A stretch of 8,140 nucleotides of DNA from Rikenellaceae bacterium (lineage in GTDB: Bacteria > Bacteroidota > Bacteroidia > Bacteroidales > Rikenellaceae), in assembly GCA_020859745.1 (NCBI GenBank), contig JAJBVQ010000157.1:1-8140 (forward strand), written 5' to 3'. Numbering within the stretch: position 1 is the first letter of the stretch; each line of letters starts with the position of its first letter. Under the pieces are notes generated by a model. That model did not search any database. It was given only the letters and a program-made list of their open reading frames with translations, and was not told the DNA's origin. Positions 1 through 7,107 of the stretch are shown one piece after another. A program made the position numbers and the translations under genes.

Positions 1-897
1 CAGGTGATGGGCGAGCTGTCGCCGGCGGACAGGCGGGCGGTGGAGCTGCTCTACACGTATTACGATATCGAGAATATCGTGGGGTATGTGCGGGGTTCGA
101 AGCTGCCGTTCAACGAGTTGGGGAATTTGTCGAGGGAGGATGTCGCGCTGCTGGTGGAGGGGACGGTGTCGGGGAGCGATGCGGGGACGCTGTTGCCGGA
201 GGAGCTGGCTGAGCGGGAGCAGAGGCTGGCGGTGCCGGGTGCGGTGCGGATGGTGGTGGATCGTTTCAGGAGTGGGACGGCTGGGGAGGGGAATGCCCCG
301 GAGCCGGAGGATTTCGCGCCGCTGAGCGTGGACGACCTGGAGCGGGAACTGTTCATGAGTTTCTACAAGGCTTGCGGGGCGGCCTCTTCGGTTCGGGGGG
401 GCGGCCTGTCGCTGACGGAATTATGGCCGGGGAACTTCACGGTGCCGGAGTACCTGCGGCAGTGGGCGGAGTATGACCGGACGGTGCGCAATATCGTGGC
501 GGCGTACAAGGCGCGGCAGCTGGGGCTGCCGGCGGAGGTCAAGGCGGGGATGATCGTGGAGGGGAATCGGGAGCTCAGGGATGCGTATATCAATGGGCAG
601 GCGGCGGATTTCGGGATGAAGGACGTATTCCCGTACACGGAGGAGCTTTTGCAGGTGTTGGAGACGGAGGATTTCGTGGAGCGGGAGCGCAAGATGGACG
701 AGCTGAGGGTGCAGATGGCGGATGACCTGGCGGAGCACGACTATTTCGGGATCGGGAGGGTGCTGGACTACCTGATCCGGCTCAATATCCTGCACCGCTG
801 GGCGGCGCTGGACGCGGAGCGGGGAAGGGGCGATTTCCGCGAGATGGTATCGGCGCTGACCGACCCGGAAAAGATCGCGGAGTCGGTGGGGCTTTGA
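1..897 (+). CDS. DUF2764 family protein of the V-type ATPase operon (5' partial)
   Basis: The frame is open from base 1 to the TGA at 895-897. It codes for a mostly helical, charged, soluble protein with no signal peptide or membrane segment. I recognise the DUF2764 family from its overall pattern and its place directly before atpA. Characteristic parts are the early YTYYDIENI stretch, the middle EYDRTVRNIVAAYKAR helix, an AADFG motif, a VERERKMDELR helix and a C-terminal LDYLIRLNILHRWAALD segment. The GTG/ATG codons at 4-9 are unlikely to be the true start. Family members carry roughly 30-40 more N-terminal residues, including a tyrosine-rich start, so the gene begins before the window. In Chlamydia and Bacteroidota this gene lies between atpE and atpA. 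A subunit C-like role linking stator and rotor is an inference from that position. Glycine is coded almost entirely by GGG (19 of 25 codons from position 4 on). Confidence 0.85.
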   Translation, partial: QVMGELSPADRRAVELLYTYYDIENIVGYVRGSKLPFNELGNLSREDVALLVEGTVSGSDAGTLLPEELAEREQRLAVPGAVRMVVDRFRSGTAGEGNAPEPEDFAPLSVDDLERELFMSFYKACGAASSVRGGGLSLTELWPGNFTVPEYLRQWAEYDRTVRNIVAAYKARQLGLPAEVKAGMIVEGNRELRDAYINGQAADFGMKDVFPYTEELLQVLETEDFVERERKMDELRVQMADDLAEHDYFGIGRVLDYLIRLNILHRWAALDAERGRGDFREMVSALTDPEKIAESVGL

Positions 898-1056
898 CGG
901 GACGAGGGTGCTTTTCGTGTTTTCCGGCAGGCGTAGCGATACGCAGTACCGTCCGCCCGCCAAAGGTAAGAGGGGAGTTACAGCCTCACGCTCGGCGCGC
1001 GCCCACGGGCGCCGTTAATGAGGAAGACGGTTACAGCCCTGCCGGGGGGAGATAAT

Positions 1057-1080
1057 GGCGAGCGGAGCGAGCCACGCAGG
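1057..1080 (+). repeat. Dispersed repeat word, copy 1
   Basis: This 24-base word starts GGCGAGCG and ends CGCAGG, with an imperfect inverted GGC...GCC core. It matches 4481-4504 at 21 of 24 positions; the differences are G/T, G/A and A/G. Both copies are in non-coding spacers of this operon and in the same orientation. This suggests one family of intergenic repeats in this genome. Confidence 0.55.
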
Positions 1081-1184
1081 AGCGGGAGCGAATAGCCGGG
1101 CTCTTTTGCGGCAGCCGAGCTGCCGGGGGCGACGGCGGGGCCAAAATCGGCCGGTAGTGACATGGATCTCACGGAAGGGCGGCG

Positions 1185-1220
1185 ATGAATGAGGAATTAA
1201 AAGTAAAAAAACAATCATAA
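1185..1220 (+). other. Possible 11-codon leader ORF abutting atpA
   Basis: ATG at 1185 opens a frame coding MNEELKVKKQS. It ends with TAA at 1218-1220, immediately followed by the atpA ATG at 1221. It is in the same frame as atpA, separated only by that stop. A purine-rich GGAAGGG lies 5 bases before its ATG. An even shorter frame (1162-1188) ends by ATGA overlap with this start. It could be a translational coupling leader, but its lysine-rich content is what any A-rich leader would encode by chance. There is no independent sign of expression. Confidence 0.25.
1196..1220 (+). promoter_or_regulatory. A-rich translation leader of atpA
   Basis: The 25 bases before the atpA start are strongly A-rich, in contrast to the GC-rich surroundings, and contain no Shine-Dalgarno match. 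Bacteroidota commonly initiate translation from A-rich, unstructured leaders instead of a Shine-Dalgarno. This supports 1221 as the true start of atpA. Confidence 0.6.
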
Positions 1221-2987
1221 ATGAAAACAACGGGCGAAGTAATCGGTATTATTGCCAACCTGGTGACGGTCAGGACCTCCGGGCCGGTGTCGCAGAACGA
1301 GATCTGCTACATCCTGATGGACGGCGGGGTGAGGCTGATGGCCGAGGTGATCAAGGTGATCGGCGACAAGGCGTTTGTGCAGGTGTTCGAAAGCACGCGG
1401 GGCCTCCGGGGCGGGGTGCGTGTGGAGTTCGAGGGACATATGCTGGAAGCGACCCTCGGGCCGGGGATTCTGACGCGGATTTACGACGGCTTGCAGAACG
1501 ACTTGGAGGCGATGGAGGGGGTGTTCCTCAAACGCGGGGAGTACAACGACCCGTTGGATTATGAGTCGAGGTGGGATTTCACGCCGCTTATCGAGTTGGG
1601 CGAAGGGGAAACTTATGTACAGGCGGGGGACTGGCTGGGCTGGGTGCCGGAGGGCTGGTTGCAGCACAAGATCATGGTGCCGTTCAAGATGGAGGGGAAC
1701 TACCGCCTGAAGTGGATCGCGCCGGCGGGGAATTACAAGATTACCGATATTATCGCGACGGTGGTGGATTCGGATGGGGTGGAGCACGGGCTGTCGATGA
1801 TCCAGAAATGGCCGGTGAAGGTGGCGATGGGGGGATTCAAGGATAAACCGCGGCCTTTCAAGACGATGGAGACGGGGTTTCGGGCGATCGATACGTTCAA
1901 CCCGATTGCCGAGGGGGGAACGGGTTTTATCCCGGGGCCGTTCGGCGCGGGGAAAACGGTGTTGCAGCACGGGATCTCGAAGCAGGCCAATGCGGACGTG
2001 ATTATCATCGCGGCCTGCGGGGAGCGGGCCAACGAGGTGGTGGAGACGTTCGTGGAGTTCCCGGAACTGGACGACCCGCGGACGGGGCGGAAATTGATGG
2101 AGAGGACTACAATTATTGCCAATACGTCGAATATGCCGGTGTCGGCCAGGGAGGCTTCGGTGTATACTGCCATGACTTTAGGCGAGTATTACCGGGCGAT
2201 GGGGCTGAAGGTCTTGCTGTTGGCGGACTCGACATCGCGCTGGGCGCAGGCGCTGCGCGAGATGTCCAATCGTTTGGAGGAGCTGCCGGGGCAGGATGCC
2301 TTCCCGGTGGATTTGTCGGCGATCATTTCGAATTTCTATGCGCGGGCAGGTTTCGTGTTCCTCAATAACGGGGAGACGGGTTCGGTGACCTTCATCGGGA
2401 CGGTGTCGCCGGCGGGGGGGAACCTCAAGGAGCCGGTTACCGAATCCACTAAAAAAGCGGCGAGGTGTTTCTACGCCCTGTCGCAGGCGCGGGCGGACAG
2501 TAAACGGTACCCGGCGATCGACCCGCTGGAGAGCTATTCCAAGTATCTGGAGTATCCGGAGATTATCGGCTACCTGGACGAAAATTACGGCAGTGAGTGG
2601 GTGACCAAGGTGCTGGCTTCCAAAGCGATGGTGCAGCGGGGCAAGGAGGCGTTCGAACAGATCAACATCCTGGGGGACGACGGGGTGCCGGTGGAGTACC
2701 ACGACCGCTACTGGAAGTCGGAGCTGCTGGACTTCATTATCCTGCAACAGGACTCGTTCGACCCGACGGACGCGAACTGCCCGATGGAGCGGCAGGTCTA
2801 TATGTTCACTTTGGTGATGGATATTTGCGGGCGGACGTTCCGCTTCAACGATTTCGAGGAGTGCGTGGCTTACTATAAGCGGCTGATCAACGAGCTGCGG
2901 CAGATGAATTTCTCGGCGTTCGAGAGCGAGGATTTCAACCGGCACAAGCAGGCGGTGGAGGATATTCTTAAAGAACAACAGAACTAA
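1221..2987 (+). CDS. atpA: V/A-type ATPase catalytic subunit A
   Basis: Catalytic subunit of the soluble V1/A1 head: three copies alternate with subunit B, and the nucleotide site couples ATP hydrolysis or synthesis to rotation. At 588 residues it has the usual family length. The N-terminal beta-barrel (about 1-75) is followed by the extra bulge domain typical of A subunits (about 110-185). Walker A is GPFGAGKT at 239-246, with K245 and T246. The catalytic glutamate fits GERANE, E268. Walker B is LLLAD ending at D336, followed by the signature STSRWAQALRE and the ELPGQDAFP loop. The C-terminal helical domain fills the rest. The start at 1221 follows an A-rich leader and gives a normal family N-terminus. 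atpB follows 8 bases after the stop, so the two are very likely co-transcribed. All key residues are present, so it should be active. Confidence 0.97.
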   Translation: MKTTGEVIGIIANLVTVRTSGPVSQNEICYILMDGGVRLMAEVIKVIGDKAFVQVFESTRGLRGGVRVEFEGHMLEATLGPGILTRIYDGLQNDLEAMEGVFLKRGEYNDPLDYESRWDFTPLIELGEGETYVQAGDWLGWVPEGWLQHKIMVPFKMEGNYRLKWIAPAGNYKITDIIATVVDSDGVEHGLSMIQKWPVKVAMGGFKDKPRPFKTMETGFRAIDTFNPIAEGGTGFIPGPFGAGKTVLQHGISKQANADVIIIAACGERANEVVETFVEFPELDDPRTGRKLMERTTIIANTSNMPVSAREASVYTAMTLGEYYRAMGLKVLLLADSTSRWAQALREMSNRLEELPGQDAFPVDLSAIISNFYARAGFVFLNNGETGSVTFIGTVSPAGGNLKEPVTESTKKAARCFYALSQARADSKRYPAIDPLESYSKYLEYPEIIGYLDENYGSEWVTKVLASKAMVQRGKEAFEQINILGDDGVPVEYHDRYWKSELLDFIILQQDSFDPTDANCPMERQVYMFTLVMDICGRTFRFNDFEECVAYYKRLINELRQMNFSAFESEDFNRHKQAVEDILKEQQN

Positions 2988-2995
2988 CGGCGATT

Positions 2996-4384
2996 ATGGA
3001 GACACAAGGATTTCAGAAGATATACACGCAGCTGTCGGCCATCACGCGGGCGACGGTGACTTTGAAAGCGGAGGGGGCGGCGAATGACGAGCTGGCCACG
3101 GTGGCGGGGCGTCTGGCGCAGGTGGTGAAGGTGATGGGGGACAATGTGACGCTTCAGGTGTTCGCGGGGACGGAGGGGATTCCGACGGACGCGGAGGTGG
3201 TGTTCCTGCACCATCCGCCGACGCTGAAGGTGAGCGACGAGCTGGCGGGGCGTTTTTTCAATGCCTACGGGGAGCCGCTGGACGGGGCGCCGATCGAGGG
3301 CGAGGAGCGCGAGATCGGGGGGCCGACGGTGAACCCGTACAAGCGTAAACAGCCGAGCGAACTGATTGCCACGGGGATTGCGGGGATAGACCTGAACAAC
3401 ACGCTGGTGTCGGGGCAGAAGATCCCGTTCTTCGCCGATCCCAACCAGCCGTACAACCAGGTGATGGCGATGGTGGCGCTCCGGGCGCAGGTGGACAAGA
3501 TCATCCTGGGGGGGATGGGGCTGACGAATGACGATTACCTGTACTATAAGACGGTGTTCGACAATGCGGGGGTGTTGGATAGGATCGTCTCTTTTGTAAA
3601 TACTACCGATAACCCTCCGGTGGAACGGCTTTTGGTGCCGGATATGGCGCTGACGGCGGCGGAGTATTTTGCGGTGGATAAGGGGGAGAAGGTGTTGGTG
3701 CTGCTGACGGACATGACGCTCTATGCGGATGCCTTGGCGATCGTGTCGAACCGTATGGACCAGATCCCGTCGAAGGATTCCATGCCGGGGTCGCTGTATT
3801 CGGACCTGGCGAAGATTTATGAGAAGGCAGTGCAGCTGCCGAATGGGGGGTCGATTACGATTCTGGCGGTCACTACTTTGAATGACGGCGATATTACGCA
3901 CGCGATTCCGGATAACACGGGGTATATTACGGAGGGGCAGCTCTTTTTGCGCAATGACGCGGAGATCGGCAAGGTGATTGTGGACCCGTTCCGGTCGCTG
4001 TCGCGGTTGAAGCAGCTGGTGATCGGCAAGAGGACGCGGGAGGATCACCCGCAGGTGATGAATGCGGCGGTGCGCTTGTATTCGGATGCGGCGAATGCGC
4101 GGACGAAACTGGAGAATGGGTTCGACTTGTCTGACTATGACCAACGGACGCTGGCGTTCGCGAAGGAGTATTCGGAGGATTTGCTGGCGATCGATATCAA
4201 TATCGACATTACGCAGATGCTGGACACGGCGTGGCGGTTGTTCGCGAAGTATTTCTCGCCGAACGAGGTGGCGATCAAGGAGTCGATCCTCAAAAAGTAC
4301 TGGCCCAAATCGGATCCGGGCCGTAATGTGGAGCCTTCGGCGGCGGCGACGGGTGACGCCCTCGAAGCGTCTGCTGAAAATTAA
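2996..4384 (+). CDS. atpB: V/A-type ATPase subunit B
   Basis: Non-catalytic nucleotide-binding-like subunit of the A3B3 head. At 462 residues it is close to the family length. As expected for B there is no Walker A: the equivalent loop reads GQKIPFFADPNQPYN. Family motifs follow in order: LLTDMTLYADAL (D239), the MPGSLYSDLAKIYEKA segment, the THAIPDNTGYITEGQ loop, and SLSRLKQ, whose R337 is the likely arginine finger reaching into the A-subunit site. The conserved fold ends near KYWPK at 434-438. After it comes a 24-residue Ala/Ser/Glu-rich tail that looks disordered. The start has no Shine-Dalgarno and lies 8 bases after atpA, consistent with coupling to atpA translation. The stop codon is followed after one base by an inverted-repeat element. 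Confidence 0.96.
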   Translation: METQGFQKIYTQLSAITRATVTLKAEGAANDELATVAGRLAQVVKVMGDNVTLQVFAGTEGIPTDAEVVFLHHPPTLKVSDELAGRFFNAYGEPLDGAPIEGEEREIGGPTVNPYKRKQPSELIATGIAGIDLNNTLVSGQKIPFFADPNQPYNQVMAMVALRAQVDKIILGGMGLTNDDYLYYKTVFDNAGVLDRIVSFVNTTDNPPVERLLVPDMALTAAEYFAVDKGEKVLVLLTDMTLYADALAIVSNRMDQIPSKDSMPGSLYSDLAKIYEKAVQLPNGGSITILAVTTLNDGDITHAIPDNTGYITEGQLFLRNDAEIGKVIVDPFRSLSRLKQLVIGKRTREDHPQVMNAAVRLYSDAANARTKLENGFDLSDYDQRTLAFAKEYSEDLLAIDINIDITQMLDTAWRLFAKYFSPNEVAIKESILKKYWPKSDPGRNVEPSAAATGDALEASAEN

Positions 4385-4480
4385 GCGTTCGTTTATTTGT
4401 CATAGGGTTGGAGGCAACCGTTCTCTTTGCTCACAAAGAGGCCCCGTTTGGTTTTCCGGACTGTAACTGCCCGGTTTTGC

Positions 4481-4504
4481 GGCGAGCGTAGCAAGCCGCG
4501 CAGG
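4481..4504 (+). repeat. Dispersed repeat word, copy 2
   Basis: Second copy of the 24-base word seen at 1057-1080 (21 of 24 identical). Here it lies inside the inverted-repeat element and forms one side of the GCGGC/GCCGC hairpin. Confidence 0.55.
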
Positions 4505-4570
4505 CCGGAGCCACCCCCAGCGTAGGCCTGCAACCGCGCTACGCTTGTTGGGCCACGCTGGCTCCGGCCT
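4502..4570. repeat. Long nested hairpin inside the atpB-atpD element
   Basis: The outer arms AGGCCGGAGCCA (4502-4513) and TGGCTCCGGCCT (4559-4570) are perfect 12-base complements. Between them AGCGTAG and CTACGCT can form an inner 7-bp stem. This is the strongest secondary structure in the spacer. It has no following T-run, so it is more likely a processing or stability element, or a transposon-end relic, than a terminator. Confidence 0.65.
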
Positions 4571-4671
4571 ATGCAGCCCAAAACGGGTGATTGCGGAGCC
4601 TAAGGAGTAGCGCTTCACGAAGAGAATAGTACCCTCCGTCGCAATGACAAATAAACGAACGAAAAACGGAC

Positions 4672-4676
4672 AGGTG
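4672..4676 (+). promoter_or_regulatory. Shine-Dalgarno-like site of atpD
   Basis: AGGTG lies 5 bases before the atpD ATG and can pair fully with CACCT of the 16S rRNA tail. atpA, atpB and atpK have no such site, so atpD seems to use a different start signal. Confidence 0.5.
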
Positions 4677-4681
4677 TAGAG

Positions 4682-5278
4682 ATGATTAAGTTTCAGTTCA
4701 ATAAAACCGCCCTCGGCGAATTGGGAAAACAGCTCGCCATGCGGCAGAAAGCTTTGCCCACCATCAAGAGCAAAGAGTCCGCATTGCGCTCGGAAGTCAA
4801 GAAAGCCAAGGACAAGATGACCGAGCTCAAAGCGCAGCTCGACAAGACCATGGCCCAGTACGACTACATGGTGCAGTTGTGGGGCGAGTTCGACAAGTCG
4901 CTGATCGAGGTGAAAGACGTTAAGTTCGGCACCCAGAAGATCGCCGGCGTCGAGATCCCCGTGCTGGAAGACATACAGTACGCCGAGAAACCGTACAACC
5001 TGTTCAGCGCGCCGCTGTGGATCGCCGACGGAGTGCGGATACTCAAAGAGCTGGCGCGGCTGGGAGTCGAGAGCGAGTTCTACCAGAGGAAGATGGAGCT
5101 GCTCGAAAAAGCCCGCAAAAAGACCACCCAGAAAGTGAACCTGTACGAGAAAGTGCAGATACCGGGCTACCAGGAGGCGATACGCAAGATCAAGCGTTTC
5201 CTCGAAGACGAGGAGAACCTGTCCAAATCGTCCCAGAAGATTGTTAAATCCAGACTTGAAGCGGAGGCTGCGATATGA
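4682..5278 (+). CDS. atpD: V/A-type ATPase subunit D (central rotor shaft)
   Basis: Central shaft subunit: its antiparallel coiled coil sits in the A3B3 cavity and passes rotation to the membrane ring. At 198 residues it has near-standard length. The N-terminus MIKFQFNKTAL fits the family. Long Lys/Glu/Ala-rich helices occupy about 10-70 and about 115-198, with a short beta region around 78-105 between them. The start follows AGGTG. The stop TGA overlaps the atpI start in ATGA, so atpI translation is probably coupled. No atpF is found next to it, so the foot of the shaft is provided by another protein or done without. Its codon use differs from its neighbours: none of its 8 glycines uses GGG (5 GGC, 3 GGA), and C-ending codons such as CTC, GCC and ACC are common. 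Confidence 0.95.
   Translation: MIKFQFNKTALGELGKQLAMRQKALPTIKSKESALRSEVKKAKDKMTELKAQLDKTMAQYDYMVQLWGEFDKSLIEVKDVKFGTQKIAGVEIPVLEDIQYAEKPYNLFSAPLWIADGVRILKELARLGVESEFYQRKMELLEKARKKTTQKVNLYEKVQIPGYQEAIRKIKRFLEDEENLSKSSQKIVKSRLEAEAAI
5263..5267 (+). promoter_or_regulatory. Shine-Dalgarno of atpI within the atpD coding end
   Basis: GGAGG lies 7 bases before the atpI ATG at 5275, inside the last codons of atpD. Together with the ATGA overlap it supports this start and reinitiation by ribosomes finishing atpD. Confidence 0.6.
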
Positions 5279-7107
5279 TTGAACCGATGATCCGGTACAA
5301 CCTGCTGTTGTACCACGGCGATGTGAAGCCTTTTATGGAGAAGCTCCGGGACCTGGGGGTGGTGGACGTCACCTTCCGGGACTGGGACGCGCCCCAGCAG
5401 GTCAGGAACCTGATGGCGGCGTCGGAACGTTACCGGGCGGTGTACCAGCACCTGGGCTCGGTGAAGCCGGGGGCGGCGGAAGACGGGCTGAAGAGCGGCG
5501 ACCTGGCTCCGTTCGCGACGGTGGACGAGGCGGTGGAGGCCTACGAGGCGGCGGCGGAGCGTATTTCGCAGTTGGAAAACATGCGGGCGAAGGCGACTAC
5601 GGAGTTGGACGAGCTGGCGATGTGGGGCGAGTTCGACCCGGACGAGATCAAGCGGCTCAGGACGGAGGAGGGGATCGCGCTGCGGTTCTTCGAGGTCTCG
5701 GCCAAACAGTATAAACCGGAGTGGGAGCGGGAGTATGCCATACAGGTAGTGGCTTCCAATCTCGGGGGGGAGACCTATTTTGTGGTGGCGCAGCCGCTGG
5801 CGGGGCCGAACGGTACTGCGGAGCCGGTCGATCTGGGCAACGCGGTGGTTGAACTGAAGGCGCCGGAAATGACTTTCGCGCAGAAGGAGCGGCAGATCGA
5901 GGAGTATCTGCGGCAGGAGAAGGAACAGCAGGAGATCATCGCGCGGGCGGCTTTGTCGAGGGACAGGATCTGGGCGGACTACCTGAAGATGAAAGACCGG
6001 ATCATGTTCGACGACGCGGTGCACGCGGGTGAGTCGTTCGCGGACGGGACGATCCAGATTGTGGAGGCGTGGTCGGTGGAGGAGAACCGCGGCAAGGTGG
6101 AGGCGTTCCTCGATGCGGAGGGGATTATCTACGAGTCGGACCGGGCGGTGGCGGCGGAAAACCCGCCGATCAAGCTGAAAAACCATTTCTTCGCGCGCCT
6201 GTTCGAGCCGATCGGCTCGCTCTACATGCTGCCGAGGTATAACGAGATCGACATCACGCCGTTCTTCGCGCCGTTCTTTATGATCTTCTTCGGGATGTGC
6301 TTCGGGGACGCGGGCTACGGCCTGCTGTTCATCCTGGCGATCCTGATCTTCTGGCGCAAGATCCCGGCGAAGTTCCGGGATTTCGCCTGGCTGGCACTGT
6401 TCCTGAACATCGCGACGGTCTTCTTCGGGATGCTGACGGGGAATTTCTTCGGCATCGAGCTGGCGAAGGTGCCGGCGCTGGTGAGGTTCAGGGAGTATTT
6501 TGTCTCGAACGAGAATATGTTCAATGTGGCGATCGGCCTGGGGGCGGCGCAGATCCTGTTCGGGATGATCCTGCGGATCTTCAACCGTTCGAAACAGAAC
6601 GGCAGCTTCCTCTACGGGCTTTCGACGCTGGGGTGGGTGATCCTGCTGGTCAGCGGGGGGCTTGCACTGGCGGGGGTGCTGGACTCGGCAAGCATACTGT
6701 TCTACGTGCTGCTGGGGATTGCGGGGGTGCTGATCTTCTTTTTCAACTCGCCGCACAAGAACCCGCTGGTCAATATCGGTGCGGGATTGTACAATAGTTA
6801 CGAGATGGCGACGGGCGTGGTGGGGGACCTGGTCTCCTATGTGCGGCTGTTCGCAATCGGGCTGGCGGGGGCGATCATCGCGCAGGTGTTCAACGCGTTG
6901 TCGGTGGGCCTGAGCGGCAATATCCCGGTGCTGAGCTGGATCTTCATGGCGGTGATACTGGTGATCGGCCACGGGCTGAATATCTTTATCAGCGCGTTGG
7001 GGGCGTTCGTGCATCCGGTGCGCCTGACGTTCGTGGAGTTCTACAAGAATGCGGGCTTCGAGGGGGGCGGACGCAAGTTCATGCCGTTCAAGCGGGCGGA
7101 AAAGTAG
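5275..7107 (+). CDS. atpI: V/A-type ATPase subunit I (membrane stator, subunit a homologue)
   Basis: Stator membrane subunit that forms the ion half-channels beside the K ring. At 610 residues it is within the family range. The N-terminal half (about 1-325) is cytoplasmic, with an alpha/beta start and a helical hairpin rich in Glu, Gln and Arg (about 195-240). From residue 330 on there are seven or eight hydrophobic segments, starting with FFAPFFMIFFGMCFGDAGYG. The essential arginine is R524 in LVSYVRLFAIGLAG. An upstream glutamate, E510, fits the conserved Glu 13-14 residues before it. The C-terminus HPVRLTFVEFYKNAGFEGGG is typical of the family, where the last helix ends near the cytoplasm. 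The start is fixed by the ATGA overlap with atpD and a GGAGG. All residues needed for transport appear present. Confidence 0.96.
   Translation: MIEPMIRYNLLLYHGDVKPFMEKLRDLGVVDVTFRDWDAPQQVRNLMAASERYRAVYQHLGSVKPGAAEDGLKSGDLAPFATVDEAVEAYEAAAERISQLENMRAKATTELDELAMWGEFDPDEIKRLRTEEGIALRFFEVSAKQYKPEWEREYAIQVVASNLGGETYFVVAQPLAGPNGTAEPVDLGNAVVELKAPEMTFAQKERQIEEYLRQEKEQQEIIARAALSRDRIWADYLKMKDRIMFDDAVHAGESFADGTIQIVEAWSVEENRGKVEAFLDAEGIIYESDRAVAAENPPIKLKNHFFARLFEPIGSLYMLPRYNEIDITPFFAPFFMIFFGMCFGDAGYGLLFILAILIFWRKIPAKFRDFAWLALFLNIATVFFGMLTGNFFGIELAKVPALVRFREYFVSNENMFNVAIGLGAAQILFGMILRIFNRSKQNGSFLYGLSTLGWVILLVSGGLALAGVLDSASILFYVLLGIAGVLIFFFNSPHKNPLVNIGAGLYNSYEMATGVVGDLVSYVRLFAIGLAGAIIAQVFNALSVGLSGNIPVLSWIFMAVILVIGHGLNIFISALGAFVHPVRLTFVEFYKNAGFEGGGRKFMPFKRAEK

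Larger units (their letters stand above)
898..1220. other. Hairpin-rich non-coding spacer between the DUF2764 gene and atpA
   Basis: This 323-base stretch holds no convincing gene. It contains several short perfect hairpins. One is GCGTA / TACGC around a GCGA loop (931-944). Another is GCGCCC / GGGCGC (999-1012). A third is a 7-bp stem, CGGCAGC / GCTGCCG, with a CGA loop (1109-1125). The word GTTACAGCC occurs twice (977-985 and 1030-1038). A 24-base word at 1057-1080 recurs in the atpB-atpD spacer. None of the hairpins is followed by a T-run, so I do not call a terminator. No Bacteroidota-type promoter (TTTG with TAnnTTTG) could be placed. The region looks like repeat-derived DNA sitting inside an operon. 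Confidence 0.6.
4386..4661. mobile_element. MITE-like element with perfect 18-base terminal inverted repeats
   Basis: The 276-base element fills the atpB-atpD spacer. The left end CGTTCGTTTATTTGTCAT (4386-4403) is the exact reverse complement of 4644-4661. Inside is a row of hairpins: GGTTG/CAACC (4406-4419), CTCTTTG/CAAAGAG (4423-4440), GCGGC/GCCGC (4479-4499) and a long nested one at 4502-4570. It has no coding capacity worth noting. I see no clear target-site duplication, so mobility is inferred from the terminal repeats, the size and the lack of genes. The right end read inward begins TGTCATTGCGACGG, resembling GTCATTGCGA-type intergenic repeats seen in many bacterial genomes (from memory). 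In the mRNA the terminal repeats could pair and bring the atpB stop near the atpD start. Confidence 0.6.

Noticed and set aside
4..9. GTG/ATG at 4-9 as the start of the DUF2764 gene
   Set aside because: The frame is open to the window edge and the family normally has about 30-40 more N-terminal residues, so the gene is treated as cut off.
2984..4144. Long minus-strand frame opposite atpB
   Set aside because: Same antisense artefact: Arg/His-rich with no domain, while atpB is unmistakable.
4502..4570. Intrinsic terminator after atpB
   Set aside because: The hairpin is strong but no T-run follows, and the next two genes belong to the same complex, so complete termination here is unlikely.
5167..7014. 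Very long minus-strand frame opposite atpI
   Set aside because: It is rich in Arg, His, Gln and Pro, as expected from the antisense of GC-rich codons, and atpI on the + strand is a clear family member over the same region.
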